Assembly (NCBI GenBank): GCA_965656875.1
Contig: CBFHMJ010000028.1
Location: 62,001 to 126,000 of the forward strand
Direction of reading: 5' to 3'
Origin: CBFHMJ01 sp965656875
GTDB taxonomy: Bacteria > Pseudomonadota > Gammaproteobacteria > Enterobacterales > Alteromonadaceae
Length of the DNA stretch: 64,000 nucleotides
The notes beneath the pieces were generated by a model, which did not search any database, was not told the DNA's origin, and worked only from the letters and a program-made list of their open reading frames with translations. This document shows positions 1 through 10,300 of this stretch, piece after piece. The position numbers and the translations under genes are program-made. The first letter of the stretch is position 1. Each line of letters starts with the position of its first letter.

Positions 1-1232
1 GCAATATCTCGGGTTCATTGTTATATATCCACATTCCTTATTGTCATGATATTTGTCAGTTTTGCCCGTTTCATGTACGCGTGGATGATGATAATACCGT
101 TTTCCAGAAGTACACCGATGGCTTGATTCGCGAGATGCAACTGCTGGCTGACCAGCCAAGAATCGCGGATATGACATTTACCTCGGTATATTTTGGTGGC
201 GGTTCGCCGTCGATTTTCCCAGCAGAAATGATTGATAAGTTACTGATTACTATCAAAGCACTGTTTAAGTTAACCCCTGATGTCGAGATTTCCTTTGAGG
301 GTGAGCCCGCAACTTTATCAGATAATAAACGGTTGGATGTACTTGAATCGCATAGTGTTGCCAGGCTCAGTTTTGGTTTGCAGACTTATGATCAGAAAAT
401 GCGTGAACTGTTTAAGATCAAGGCCACGCTTAATGATATTGCCAATGTCCGCAAAAATACTCTGAATCGTTCATTTACCGATATTAATGTAGATATGATG
501 TATGCCTTGCCGGGTCAGAATATCAGTTCTCTTTACTATGATCTCGAACACCTCCGTGATGACGGTTTTGATAGTGTTGATTATTACAATCTGCATTATT
601 TCGCATTCCCCGGAAAATTTATCGACGCGATGAATAAAGGCGAAATACCCGCTAAACCCGATCAGGATATGCACTTTGCACTGTTGCAGGAAGTCATGGA
701 TTACATGAAATCTAATGGTTACCACTATGTTGCTGATCAAGTATTTTCCAAACACCAACAGGTTTGCGAGTATTTCCGCGTGTTATGGGGTGGTGGATAC
801 GGGCAACATAATGCTGAAACTATAGCAGTTGGAGCTTCAGCCAGAGGATATATTGATGGTATGTCCTATATGAATCGCACTAATGTACGTGATTACCTTG
901 CAATGCTGGATAAAAATGTTCTCCCTTTCCAGAAAGTCTCCTCTCAGTTAAATAATCCGGCTAATCGTGGCGCAGCATTCTTTCTGAAATTCTTCAGTCA
1001 TTTGAAGCAGTATCAACAATCTTTGGATTCAATCTCAATCGATTTGTTACGGCGCTGGGAAAACGACGGGTTGATTCGCGAGTCAGCTGATGCCTGGCAG
1101 TTATCAGAAGCGGGAAAATTGTGGATACCTAACATGGTGATTGAACTGTTTGAACAAGAACAGCGCGTCATGGCTGAGGCATCGACAGATACTTTGATAG
1201 CTAAACACGGTACTCGAACAGGGTCGTTTTAA
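1..1232 (+). CDS. HemN/HemW-type radical SAM enzyme, 5' partial
   Basis: Radical S-adenosylmethionine protein of the coproporphyrinogen-oxidase-like (HemN/HemW/HutW) superfamily. The reading frame is open to the left edge of the window and the first visible residues already align with the core strand that carries the cluster-binding loop, so the gene starts outside the window. The 4Fe-4S motif CHDICQFC (Cx3Cx2C) is followed by PF rather than the extra Cys of true HemN/HemW. Further family marks are YFGGGSPS (SAM-binding GGG), LSFGLQTYD and DMMYALPGQ. A C-terminal HemN-like domain follows at roughly residues 300-390. The protein opens an operon with an ATP-grasp ligase, a PLP decarboxylase and a flavin monooxygenase. 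In such settings HemN-like enzymes are often class C methylases or other tailoring enzymes rather than haem enzymes. The superfamily is certain from motifs; the substrate is unknown. Confidence 0.85.
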   Translation, partial: NISGSLLYIHIPYCHDICQFCPFHVRVDDDNTVFQKYTDGLIREMQLLADQPRIADMTFTSVYFGGGSPSIFPAEMIDKLLITIKALFKLTPDVEISFEGEPATLSDNKRLDVLESHSVARLSFGLQTYDQKMRELFKIKATLNDIANVRKNTLNRSFTDINVDMMYALPGQNISSLYYDLEHLRDDGFDSVDYYNLHYFAFPGKFIDAMNKGEIPAKPDQDMHFALLQEVMDYMKSNGYHYVADQVFSKHQQVCEYFRVLWGGGYGQHNAETIAVGASARGYIDGMSYMNRTNVRDYLAMLDKNVLPFQKVSSQLNNPANRGAAFFLKFFSHLKQYQQSLDSISIDLLRRWENDGLIRESADAWQLSEAGKLWIPNMVIELFEQEQRVMAEASTDTLIAKHGTRTGSF

Positions 1233-1248
1233 TCAGGAGGTTGTGTAC

Positions 1249-2535
1249 ATGAACAATGTCAATAGCAAGGTTGTCGGTGTTATTCATGCGTATCCATCAC
1301 CTGCGCTGGTCAATAGTCTGGCGGATGATGGCTGGAAAATAGCGCTGGTGGTTCCCCCTCATCTGGCGGAATCGCCGTTGGTTAATCACCAGGCAATTAT
1401 TGATACCACTTTTGTTGATTTTTCTCAGGCCAGTGATGTTATTAAAGCAGCATGTGAAAGTCATCAACGTTGTCCCTGGACTATTGTGATTCCAGTTAAT
1501 GAAGGCTGTGTAGATATTTGTGCTGCGGTCGCTGAAAGACTTGAGTTAGCGGGTAACTCAGTGACAGCAGCGGAAACCAGTCGCAATAAAGCGAAAGCGT
1601 ATCAGGCATTTAACAAAGCAAATGTGTCGCACCCTATAAGCCTTGAGTTGCATAGCAAGTCACAATGTGAATCGCTGGCTGCTGAGCTGAATTATCCGAT
1701 GATCGTCAAGCTCTCCAGTTCGATGAACAGTCAGGGCGTGATTCGAGTAAATGACGCCGATGAGTTTTTGCGAGAAACAGGACAGCTCTTCATGTTATTG
1801 CAAAACAATGATTCAGCCACCCCGGAAGAAGACCGCAACGCATGGGCCTATATTGGTAAAGACGCTTGCGTAGTGGTTCAGCCCTTTATGGATGGCGTGG
1901 AAATCAATCTGGATTTACTGTTTAACGGAGATGACGTGGTGGTGATGGGGATCTTTGAAAAAGCTCCACTGACAGGTCCGTGGTTTGCAGAATTGTATTC
2001 TTTTGCACCGACTCGATTGAGTGAATCTTATCAACAACAGGCAATAAAACTTGCTATTGATGCAGTCAAAGCGTTAGGTGCTTCAATTGGTGCCGCACAT
2101 GTAGAAATCCGTTTTAAAGGTGACAAGCCTTATGTTCTTGAAGTTGGGTTGCGGCCTGGTGGCGGATACACTGTTGAATCTTATGAACATTTGACCGGAA
2201 TTAATATTTGGAAAGCATTGGCCACATTATTGGCAAACGGTGAATTACCTGTGATTGAACAACGTAAAACGACAGGTATTTTATACGGTGGCACATTGTT
2301 CCCGCGAACAGGAAAACTGGAATCAATTCGGGGTGTGGACCAGGTAAAGGCCTTACCTCAAGTGTTGGATTATGTACAGTTAGCGGACGAAGGTGACAAT
2401 GTGTTTGTTATGCCAGAATCGGCTCAGCCTCATTTCGCTTATTACCTGTTGGAAGATGAATCAGCTGACAACGTCCTCGCATTGTATAACGAGATCCAGC
2501 AAATGATTCAGTTGGACATCAGGAGCCAGGTATGA
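1249..2535 (+). CDS. ATP-grasp domain ligase
   Basis: ATP-grasp protein of the carbamoyl-phosphate-synthase/biotin-carboxylase-like type, expected to join a carboxylate to an amine or thiol through an acyl-phosphate. An N-terminal Rossmann-like preATP-grasp region (to about residue 105) is followed by SRNKAKAYQAF and the nucleotide-binding YPMIVKLSS strand. VVVQPFMDGVEINLDLL and the metal-binding strand YVLEVGLRPGGG come next. The usual ExNxRxGG motif has Gly in place of Asn, which is slightly unusual. The start is set at ATG 1249 because AGGAGG at 1235-1240 is 8 bases upstream; the upstream in-frame GTG at 1243 would be only 2 bases from it. The gene follows the radical SAM gene by 16 bases and its stop overlaps the next gene's ATG by 4 bases, indicating translational coupling. 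Families of this shape include L-amino acid ligases; the actual substrate cannot be read from sequence. Confidence 0.85.
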   Translation: MNNVNSKVVGVIHAYPSPALVNSLADDGWKIALVVPPHLAESPLVNHQAIIDTTFVDFSQASDVIKAACESHQRCPWTIVIPVNEGCVDICAAVAERLELAGNSVTAAETSRNKAKAYQAFNKANVSHPISLELHSKSQCESLAAELNYPMIVKLSSSMNSQGVIRVNDADEFLRETGQLFMLLQNNDSATPEEDRNAWAYIGKDACVVVQPFMDGVEINLDLLFNGDDVVVMGIFEKAPLTGPWFAELYSFAPTRLSESYQQQAIKLAIDAVKALGASIGAAHVEIRFKGDKPYVLEVGLRPGGGYTVESYEHLTGINIWKALATLLANGELPVIEQRKTTGILYGGTLFPRTGKLESIRGVDQVKALPQVLDYVQLADEGDNVFVMPESAQPHFAYYLLEDESADNVLALYNEIQQMIQLDIRSQV

Positions 2536-3959
2536 TGAACGATGCATTCGTCAAAGAAGGTACGCGCTTGCTGGAGATCATTCAACAAGCGCATCAACAC
2601 AGTCGTGATTTACCTCTGTTTTCTAATGATCCCTCTATACTTGCATCACTCGATAATATCCCGGCTATTCCAGAAAATCCTCAACCTTTAAACGACATTA
2701 TTGATGAAGCTGTTGCAGGTTTAAAACTTGGATTAAGCAATATGTTACATCCAGGGTTTATGGCGTATTTTTCGCCTCGACCTGACTTAGCCGGGTTACT
2801 GGGTGATTTACTGGCTGAAGGATTTAATCAAACCCCAGGTGCGTGGCAAGGAGGGCCTTTTTCAACAGTAGTTGAACGGCACGTTTTGGCATGGATTGCT
2901 GAATTGTGTGGTTATCCGGTGGTTGGTGGTAATACACCGAACGGAATAATCACCAACGGGGGCTCAATGGCAAACGCGACAGCAATTAAACTGGCGCGGG
3001 ATAAATCATTGGCGAATTCAAAGCAAACCGGCCTGTACCAACAGCCTCTGTTACGGTTTTATGGTTCAGAACAAGCCCATTTCTCAATAGCCCGCAGTAT
3101 TGATTTTTGTGGCCTCGGGCTGGATAACTTTGTCACTGTTCCATGTGATGATGACGGGCGAATTGACATTGCATTATTATCTCAGGCGATCAAAGCAGAT
3201 GTTGCAGCCGGTTTTCAACCTTGTGCAGTGTTTGGCCTGGCCGGAGCAACTGCAACTGGACAAGTGGATGACCTGCTGGCATTGCGGCATTTGTGTGATG
3301 AATTTAACACATGGCTACATGTTGATGGTGCTGCTGGTGCAGTGTTCGCCACGGTATCGGAAACTCAGGTACTATTTAAAGGCATAGAACTCGCTGATTC
3401 AGTTTGTGTTGACCCTTGCAAATGGTTATTTCAGCCCTTTGGTATTGGTTGCCTGCTAGTAAAGGATGGTATCGATCTTTACAACAGCTTTAATATCTCC
3501 AGCCACTATTTTCAGGAATGGGAAGAGCCTGATTTCTTTCAAATGAGCCATACCGGAACCCGTCAATGGCGAACACTGGGGCTGTGGTTCACCCTTAAAT
3601 CCTCGGGTAAACAAGGTCTGCTCAAAAAGTTACAACATATCCGACAATGTGCCAGACACCTTGAGCAAATCTTATCCTCTGAATCCAGCATTGAAATGAA
3701 TCAGCATTGTGAACTGGCGGTATGCGTGTTTCGGTTAAAGCTGAACTCAGCATCAGATAACGAGTTGAATCTAGCCTTACAACAGCATTTATTTCAACAG
3801 AAAGGGTTCTTTGTCACCATATTGAAAGACGGAGATGAAGCCTGGATCCGTATGTCCGTTAGTAACCCTGAAACGACTCTTGATGATATCCGGCAATTGG
3901 CACAACACGTTATTGATTTTGCCAGCCAGCACTTAGCAGAGACTAAGATAGGAGAATAA
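2532..3959 (+). CDS. PLP-dependent group II amino acid decarboxylase
   Basis: Pyridoxal-phosphate decarboxylase of the aromatic-L-amino-acid/glutamate/diaminobutyrate decarboxylase group, fold type I. Visible marks are HPGFMAYFSPRPD near the N-terminus (substrate region), GIITNGGSMANATAIKLARD (phosphate-binding loop), EQAHFSIARS with the His that stacks on PLP, and WLHVDGAAGA with the Asp that pairs with the pyridine nitrogen. The Schiff-base lysine is in DPCKWLFQP (about K297). The length of 475 residues is normal. ATG 2532 overlaps the TGA of the ATP-grasp gene (ATGA); a second ATG directly follows and could be used instead. The likely role is to supply an amine from an amino acid, or to act on a ligated amino acid, within this operon. 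Substrate specificity (aromatic or other) is not resolved. Confidence 0.9.
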   Translation: MMNDAFVKEGTRLLEIIQQAHQHSRDLPLFSNDPSILASLDNIPAIPENPQPLNDIIDEAVAGLKLGLSNMLHPGFMAYFSPRPDLAGLLGDLLAEGFNQTPGAWQGGPFSTVVERHVLAWIAELCGYPVVGGNTPNGIITNGGSMANATAIKLARDKSLANSKQTGLYQQPLLRFYGSEQAHFSIARSIDFCGLGLDNFVTVPCDDDGRIDIALLSQAIKADVAAGFQPCAVFGLAGATATGQVDDLLALRHLCDEFNTWLHVDGAAGAVFATVSETQVLFKGIELADSVCVDPCKWLFQPFGIGCLLVKDGIDLYNSFNISSHYFQEWEEPDFFQMSHTGTRQWRTLGLWFTLKSSGKQGLLKKLQHIRQCARHLEQILSSESSIEMNQHCELAVCVFRLKLNSASDNELNLALQQHLFQQKGFFVTILKDGDEAWIRMSVSNPETTLDDIRQLAQHVIDFASQHLAETKIGE

Positions 3960-3961
3960 GC

Positions 3962-5554
3962 ATGTTTGATGTAATCGTAATCGGCGCTGGTCCGGCTGGC
4001 GCACAACTGGCTGCATATCTTGAACATTACGGCGCAAATTATCTGGTGTTAGATGCTGCCGAAAACCCCGGAGCAACCTTCCAACAATATCCGCGTCATC
4101 GCAAGTTGATTTCTATTAATAAACCCAACACTGGCTCAAGTCATCCTGACTTCAATCTACGCCATGACTGGAATTCCCTGCTCGACCCTGAATTGATGCT
4201 TCAGTCAGGCTTAATTCAACCTAAAGAAGGTGTTGAGCCTCTGTTATTTACTGAGTACACGTCTACATTTTTTCCTGCTGCAGATAAGCTGGTTCAGTAC
4301 ATGGCCGATTATGCCCGGAAACACCAGTTGAAAATTGAATATGAAGAGACAGTTGAATCTATTGATAAAACTGACGGTGGTTATGTTGTTACCACCAATA
4401 ACTGTATGTTGAAATGCCGCCAACTGGTTGTTGCAACGGGTGTATCAAAGCCAGTTATTCCTGAAATAACCGGCATTGAGTTTGCTGAACAGTACGAAGA
4501 TGTTTCGGTAGAACCCTCAGACTTTTTGAACCAGCGAGTTTTGATAATAGGTAAAGGAAACTCGGCCTTTGAAACGGCTGAAAATTTGCTTGAAACGGCA
4601 TCCTTGATTCACGTGCTTAGTCCAGATTCCCTGACGATGGCATGGAAATCTCACTATGTCGGTGATTTACGAGCTGTTAACAATAATATTCTCGATACGT
4701 ACCAGCTGAAATCTCAGAATGCCATTCTTGATGCGATGATCAAATCGATTGAGCCTGAACAGGATAAGTTCAAAGTCACGATAGGTTATCAACATGCTGA
4801 AGATGAAATTGAAGAAATTTTTTATGATCGGATCATCTGTTGCACGGGTTTCCGGTTTGACTCTGCGATGTTTAAATCAGGTGCGAAACCTGACACCGTG
4901 ATTGATGACCGCTTTCCTGCTATGACAGAGCGATTCGAATCAGTCAATAACCCGAATATGTTTTTTGCAGGGACGATTACCCAATCAGACCAATACCGTA
5001 AAAATGCATCAGGCTTTATTCACGGTTTTCGTTATAACACGCATGCCCTTGCGGTGATGCTGGCGAAAGATAATCACTGGGCTGAATTGCCGATGCAAAC
5101 TCTACCGATGGAAAGTTATGGACTGACTGAAGTCCTGATTGAACGCATTAATACCACCAGTGCATTATGGCAACAGCATGGTTTTATTCAGGATGCGATT
5201 GTATTTGATCGAGCCAATAAAACTTGTCATTGCTACTTTCAAATGCCAGTCAAGTGGTTACAACGTTACATTCAGGACACCTGGGGTGAAGATGTTGATT
5301 ATGTCTTATTACAACTTGATTTTGGCTCACCGATTGACGGTGACCCGTTTAATCAATCTCGGATCCATAAAGACAATGTGGCACGCGCGAAAGACAGTAA
5401 GTTTCTGCATCCAATTCTGAGCTGGTGGCAGGGAGACGAACAACGTGGGGTGCATCACATGTTGGAAGACCTGGAAGCAAACTGGCGTGATCACAGCGCT
5501 CATATTCAACCATTACACCAATGGTTAGATGAATTAATCAACGCTGTTGATTGA
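3962..5554 (+). CDS. FAD-dependent monooxygenase, FOXRED2-like
   Basis: Flavoprotein with two dinucleotide-binding folds: GAGPAGAQLAAYLE at the N-terminus for FAD and LIIGKGNSAFETAENL near residue 200 for NAD(P)H, as in flavin-containing monooxygenases. The segments PRHRKLISINKPNTGS and FNLRHDWNSLL are strikingly like those I recall from the FOXRED2 (FAD-dependent oxidoreductase domain 2) family. Between them this places the protein closer to that family than to Baeyer-Villiger enzymes. The C-terminal 120 residues (after about residue 410) are an extra region not needed for either nucleotide site. The gene begins 2 bases after the decarboxylase stop, so it belongs to the same operon. A plausible job is N- or C-hydroxylation of an amino-acid-derived intermediate; this is inference. 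Confidence 0.85.
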   Translation: MFDVIVIGAGPAGAQLAAYLEHYGANYLVLDAAENPGATFQQYPRHRKLISINKPNTGSSHPDFNLRHDWNSLLDPELMLQSGLIQPKEGVEPLLFTEYTSTFFPAADKLVQYMADYARKHQLKIEYEETVESIDKTDGGYVVTTNNCMLKCRQLVVATGVSKPVIPEITGIEFAEQYEDVSVEPSDFLNQRVLIIGKGNSAFETAENLLETASLIHVLSPDSLTMAWKSHYVGDLRAVNNNILDTYQLKSQNAILDAMIKSIEPEQDKFKVTIGYQHAEDEIEEIFYDRIICCTGFRFDSAMFKSGAKPDTVIDDRFPAMTERFESVNNPNMFFAGTITQSDQYRKNASGFIHGFRYNTHALAVMLAKDNHWAELPMQTLPMESYGLTEVLIERINTTSALWQQHGFIQDAIVFDRANKTCHCYFQMPVKWLQRYIQDTWGEDVDYVLLQLDFGSPIDGDPFNQSRIHKDNVARAKDSKFLHPILSWWQGDEQRGVHHMLEDLEANWRDHSAHIQPLHQWLDELINAVD

Positions 5555-5607
5555 GTTATTACTCACGGATTTAAATCTAAATATATTATTTGACTACGGG
5601 AAAAATA

Positions 5608-5961
5608 ATGATCAAAAAACTCTTGTTAACCTCTCTATTAGGCGCAATTTCTATGGCAAGTCAGGCTGTAACTGTTGAAACAGTAATATTTAATGCAAGT
5701 AAAGGTGTATCAGACAAACAGATTGTTGATGCTTCGATTGACATGAAAGATACCGTAAAGAGTTGGGATGGTTTTATCAGCCGCGAACTGATTAAAACCG
5801 CTGACAATAAATGGTTGGATATTGTTCATTGGGAATCACACGACCATGCAATGGCTGCACAAGAAAAAGCAATGAAAAGTGAAGTTTGCCTGAAGTTTTT
5901 TGCCTTGCTGGAAAATGAATCGATGAGTATGTACCACGGCGATGTGAAGTTAACCCAATAA
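5608..5961 (+). CDS. Small exported protein, antibiotic-biosynthesis-monooxygenase-like fold
   Basis: A 117-residue protein with a clear Sec signal peptide (MIKKLLLTSLLGAISMASQA) and a mature part of about 97 residues. The pattern of a beta strand starting VTVETVIFNA, a helix, then WDGFISRELIKTADNKWLDIVHWES and a helix AMAAQEKAM fits the dimeric alpha-beta barrel (ABM/EthD) fold, in which small monooxygenases and haem-binding proteins occur. I infer the fold from pattern, not from an alignment. ATG 5608 is chosen because it begins the signal peptide; an in-frame TTG at 5590 would add six residues in front. It lies 53 bases after the flavin monooxygenase and probably ends the operon. An exported member is unusual for a biosynthetic helper. 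Confidence 0.6.
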   Translation: MIKKLLLTSLLGAISMASQAVTVETVIFNASKGVSDKQIVDASIDMKDTVKSWDGFISRELIKTADNKWLDIVHWESHDHAMAAQEKAMKSEVCLKFFALLENESMSMYHGDVKLTQ

Positions 5962-5983
5962 ATTTCTTTCTGTTATTCGACTG

Positions 5984-6011
5984 CTGGTTGGTATCGCTCA
6001 TGACCGACCAG
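5984..6011 (+). terminator. Hairpin downstream of the left operon
   Basis: Arms CTGGTTGGT and ACCGACCAG (one G-T pair) enclose a 10-base loop. A run of six T lies about 12 bases further on, which is farther than in a textbook intrinsic terminator. The position 22 bases after the last gene of the operon suggests a transcript end. The rest of the 5962-6266 gap shows nothing gene-like to me. Confidence 0.35.
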
Positions 6012-6266
6012 TGGTTAAGGTTGTTTTTTCCAATCCGAAAATCAGTCGAGTCATATTGATTCTTTTCAATGAACCCGTACAAAGTTTCATCCACACAGGT
6101 CAACACGCTCAAGTTCTGACGAATTTCCTACCCTCTTTTAACACTGCCTCCATTCTTATTCTCCTATATGCAATAAACGACATGTATGTTTGCTTTATAG
6201 GTTCATGTTGCGATAATGTTCCCATTTATTTAATGTTGATTACGCGGTGTGCCGCGGAGAACTCAC

Positions 6267-7352
6267 ATGGGTTATCTGATAAATCGTTTGTTTCGTCAGC
6301 TTCTTCTTTTCTTACTGTTCTTTCCTGCCTTAGCTGTTTCTGAATCCTGGTATCCCGTTCCTGTTCAAGTGTGGAATGTTCCTTTTGTCGATGACAGTAG
6401 CCGGACTACTGTTGACTATCACCCGTTACAACAAGCTGAGAAAAAGTGGCACATCTGTGTGTCTTTTCCTCATGTGAAAGACGCATTCTGGCTGGCGGTG
6501 GATTATGGCGTGGCGAAAGAAGCAGAGCGGTTAGGCGTAAAAATGGATTTATATGAAGCGGGAGGATATGACCACCAGGATGCGCAGATAAAACAGATCA
6601 GGCAATGTGTGGAAAAAGGCGCTGATGGCGTGGTGATTGGGGCGATCTCAACGGATGGACTGAATGGACTGGTGACGGAGTTAAAAGCGAAAAACATTCC
6701 GGTGATTGACCTGGTGAACGGGATTAATTCGCCGGATATCACAGCGCGTTCATCCTACTCACATTACGACATGGGCAAGATGGTTGGGTCGTTTATTGCA
6801 GCGTCTCAGCAGGCGGATAACCCGAATTCGGTGGCGAATGTGGCCTGGCTTCCTGGGCCGAAAGGATCAGGTTGGGTTGATTATAGTAATGATGGTTTTC
6901 AGTTTGCGTTACGCGATAACCCGGCGGTGAACATTGTAACGGTGAAGTACGGCGACACGGGAAAAGTCGCGCAGACCTCCTTATTAAAAGAGGTGTTGGC
7001 AGCGAGACAAGACATCGACTTTATTGCAGGTACAGCGGTTACAGCGGAAGCGGCCATCCCTATGTTGCGCAAGCGACGATTGAATCAGCAAGTAAAACTG
7101 GTGACGCAATATTTTAATCCTGGGGTTTATATCGGCATTAAGCGGGGCAAGATCACGGCGGCGGTGTCGTTGTCATCGGTGATTCAGGGGCGAATAGCGA
7201 TGGATCAAATTGTGCGGATTCTAGAAAAGCGGGATTACCATAAACACGTCGGGGTGATTCTTAAAGTGGTGCATCGGCAAAATCTATCGTCGTTTGATCG
7301 CAGCAGTACGCTGGCGCCGAATGGTTTTCGTACCATCTTTTCGGTGAATTAA
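6267..7352 (+). CDS. TorT-like periplasmic ligand-binding protein
   Basis: Periplasmic binding protein of the sugar-binding (Peripla_BP_4) fold resembling TorT, which works with the sensor kinase TorS to detect trimethylamine N-oxide. A signal peptide occupies about residues 1-24 (hydrophobic LLLFLLFFPALAVS). The mature protein has the alternating beta-alpha pattern, with WHICVSFPHVKDAFWLAVDYGVA and GADGVVIGAISTDGLNGL typical of the family. ATG 6267 is preceded by GGAG at 6256-6259; the in-frame GTG 6249 upstream lacks a signal-peptide context. The next gene, a hybrid sensor kinase, starts 16 bases later, so the two are very likely a ligand-binding and signalling pair. Whether the ligand is trimethylamine N-oxide is unknown, since no TMAO reductase gene is nearby. 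Confidence 0.8.
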   Translation: MGYLINRLFRQLLLFLLFFPALAVSESWYPVPVQVWNVPFVDDSSRTTVDYHPLQQAEKKWHICVSFPHVKDAFWLAVDYGVAKEAERLGVKMDLYEAGGYDHQDAQIKQIRQCVEKGADGVVIGAISTDGLNGLVTELKAKNIPVIDLVNGINSPDITARSSYSHYDMGKMVGSFIAASQQADNPNSVANVAWLPGPKGSGWVDYSNDGFQFALRDNPAVNIVTVKYGDTGKVAQTSLLKEVLAARQDIDFIAGTAVTAEAAIPMLRKRRLNQQVKLVTQYFNPGVYIGIKRGKITAAVSLSSVIQGRIAMDQIVRILEKRDYHKHVGVILKVVHRQNLSSFDRSSTLAPNGFRTIFSVN

Positions 7353-7367
7353 CGGAGTGAATGATCG

Positions 7368-10300
7368 GTGAAGCCTGCACAACTGTTTATTGTTATCAGT
7401 ATTTTTTTCATGGGGACGGTGACGTCCTGGTCGATGTATCACCGGATTGATGAGGAAGCCAGACGAGACTGGCATGAGCAGTCTACCCAGCAAGCGGCGA
7501 AAATTACTGACAGCGGCCAGTTCTGGCTCTCGTTGTTTTTTAGTCAGATGAAGGGAGTGGTTGGTTTATTGTTGACGGCTGACACGGTGACGGATGACGA
7601 CTTGCTGGATACCTATGAAATGGCTCGCGACCTGGAAGCGGGTATTCCGTTGATGAATCTGGCCTTTGCTCAGCGGGTTGAACGGGGCAATGGTAAAGCG
7701 GATTTTGTGATCAACCTGAGTACCGAATACGACGGTATGCTGGTGGCCGGGCGGCGTATCAATGAATTTCCATATGCCAGTCTTCTGATTGCGACCGCGC
7801 TGGATTATCCCGGCGAAGTGGTGATTGGGCCGCCTTTTATGCAAAGTAACGGCGCAAAGGAGAGCCTGGCAATGTTGTATCTGGAAACAGATACGCGGGC
7901 AGGTTTGATTGTATCGCTGGCTGACATTACAGCGTTCGCGAATAATCTTGAAGCGGTGCATGTGCCGCAAGGAATGGATTTTGAGTTATACGGAAATGGC
8001 TTGTACAGCGAGGAAAAGCAACAGGATTTGTTGATTTACCAACCCGACACCCGGACGGAGTTTGTGGTTGAGCAGTTCGCGATTAACACCCTGGTGGGCA
8101 AGTATCAGTGGCGATTTCGCTGGCGGGTGTATCCAGATTATGCCGGTGGTGTTGATAACAGTCTGGCTTTGTCGTTATTGATCGGCGGTAGTTTGTTTAG
8201 CCTGTTAGTGGCGATGTTTATTGCATTTCTGTTCAAGAAAAACGCGTCAATTCAGGCGATTGTGCAGACGCGCACAGCCGCGTTAAAAGAGGCGCTGAAA
8301 CAGGCTGATTCGGCGAATCAGGCAAAGAGTGATTTTCTGGCGAACATGAGCCATGAGATCCGAACGCCGATGAATGCCATTATCGGTTTGAGTTTTCTGG
8401 CATTAAAAACCCGACTGACCACGCAGCAACAAAACTATCTCTCCAAAATCAGCACTTCATCTCAGTCTTTACTTCGCATCATTAATGACATTCTGGATTT
8501 TTCGAAAATCGAGGCGGGCAAGTTGCAGCTTGAACAAACGTCGTTCGATCTGGATGAAATGCTGACGGATTTAATCAGCCTGATTGCACCAAGGGCTAAG
8601 GCGAAAGGGACGGAGATCATTCTGCATTGCCCGATTGATACGCCAAAACAGCTGGTCGGTGATCCGCTGAGATTGAGTCAGGTGATCCTGAATCTGGCCA
8701 GTAATGCGGTGAAGTTCACCGATGCCGGTGAGATTGTCATCAGCATTACTCACGAAATGCAGGCCGATAACAACCTGAAATTGTCGGTGGTGGTCAAGGA
8801 TACAGGGATTGGTATGACGACCGAGCAAATAAGCCGTTTATTTAGTTCATTTACCCAGGCAGATACATCAACGACGCGCAAATATGGCGGCTCTGGACTG
8901 GGACTGACGATATCGAAACAATTAGTTGAACTGATGGGCGGTGAAATCTCTGTAGACAGCCATCAGGGGCAGGGAAGTACGTTTACCTTTTTCGTTGAAC
9001 TGAAGCAGGATCGCCGAAACCGCAAATCGCTAATGTTATCGGAACAGCTAACTGTGCTGGCTGGTAAACGGGTGTTAGTGGTTGATGATAATGAGTCGGC
9101 GCTATTGAGCATCAGAGAAATCATGAATTCGTTAAAGTTGGAAGTGTGTGCTGTGTCGTCCGGACAGGAGGCTTTGGCTGAAATTCAGCGTACTGGTGGC
9201 GATCGCACGGCGAAACCTTACGATATTATCCTGATGGACTGGCAAATGCCGGGCATGAATGGTATCGACACGGCCAAAATCATCAAGCAGCAACTGGGGG
9301 ATACATCGCCGATTATCATCATGGTGAGTGGGCTGGATGGTAATGAAATTTTCCGGGATTCTCAGGATATTCTCGATGGTTATCTGCAAAAGCCCGTTAA
9401 TTCATCATCAATTTTTAACATCATTGTGACCAGTTTGATTAATGGTGCCGGTGGTCAGTCAATACCGGAAGACAGAACACTGGTGAGCATGCCATCTGAA
9501 GTCAATCTGACCGGTATTCAGTTGCTAGTGGCGGATGATAACGAGATTAACCAGCAGGTCGCTTCTGAATTGCTGGCGAGCTGCGGAGCTGCACTCGATA
9601 TCGTGAGTAATGGACAAGAAGCGGTTACGGCGGTGCTGGCGCATCCGGATAAGTACGATCTGGTGTTAATGGATATTCAAATGCCTGTGATGGACGGCTA
9701 TATGGCAACGGAAGCAATTCGAAAACAGTATGACAGCAAATCGTTGCCCATTGTGGCGATGACGGCGCATGCGCTGGTGGGCGAAAAAGAAAAATCTATC
9801 ATGCGAGGGATGAATGACCATATCACCAAGCCGATTGATCCGACGGTGTTGTACAACACCGTGCTGCAATATGTTGATTCAAGCAAGATCAAGCCATTGA
9901 TGGCTAATGAACAAAGGGTTAATCCATTGGATCAGACAATGACAGATGCGTTGAATCTGGCGGGGATCTCGGTTGAACGTGCGTTGATGAGTAGCAATCA
10001 CAAACCAGCGCTGTTGCGTAAACTGCTGTCTGATTACTGGCAGAAATATCGCCAGGTGACGGAACAAATGCAAACCATGATGGCAACTGATGACAAACAA
10101 TCCTTGTTGTTTACCTTACATTCCTTAAAGGGAGTGACCGGGATAATTGGGGCGTTGTCGTTGAGTGATGAGTGCGAACGGCTGGAGCAACAGGTTAAAA
10201 CTACCAACACGGAGATGACAGGTATCTCGCTGGATACATTTGCGACATTACAGGCGCAGTTGTTAAGTGGTTTATCGTCGATTGTTTTATCTACCAATGA

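Noticed and set aside
1..1232. Oxygen-independent coproporphyrinogen III oxidase (HemN) as a firm call
   Set aside because: The extra Cys after the Cx3Cx2C motif is missing and the neighbours are not haem genes; only the superfamily is supported.
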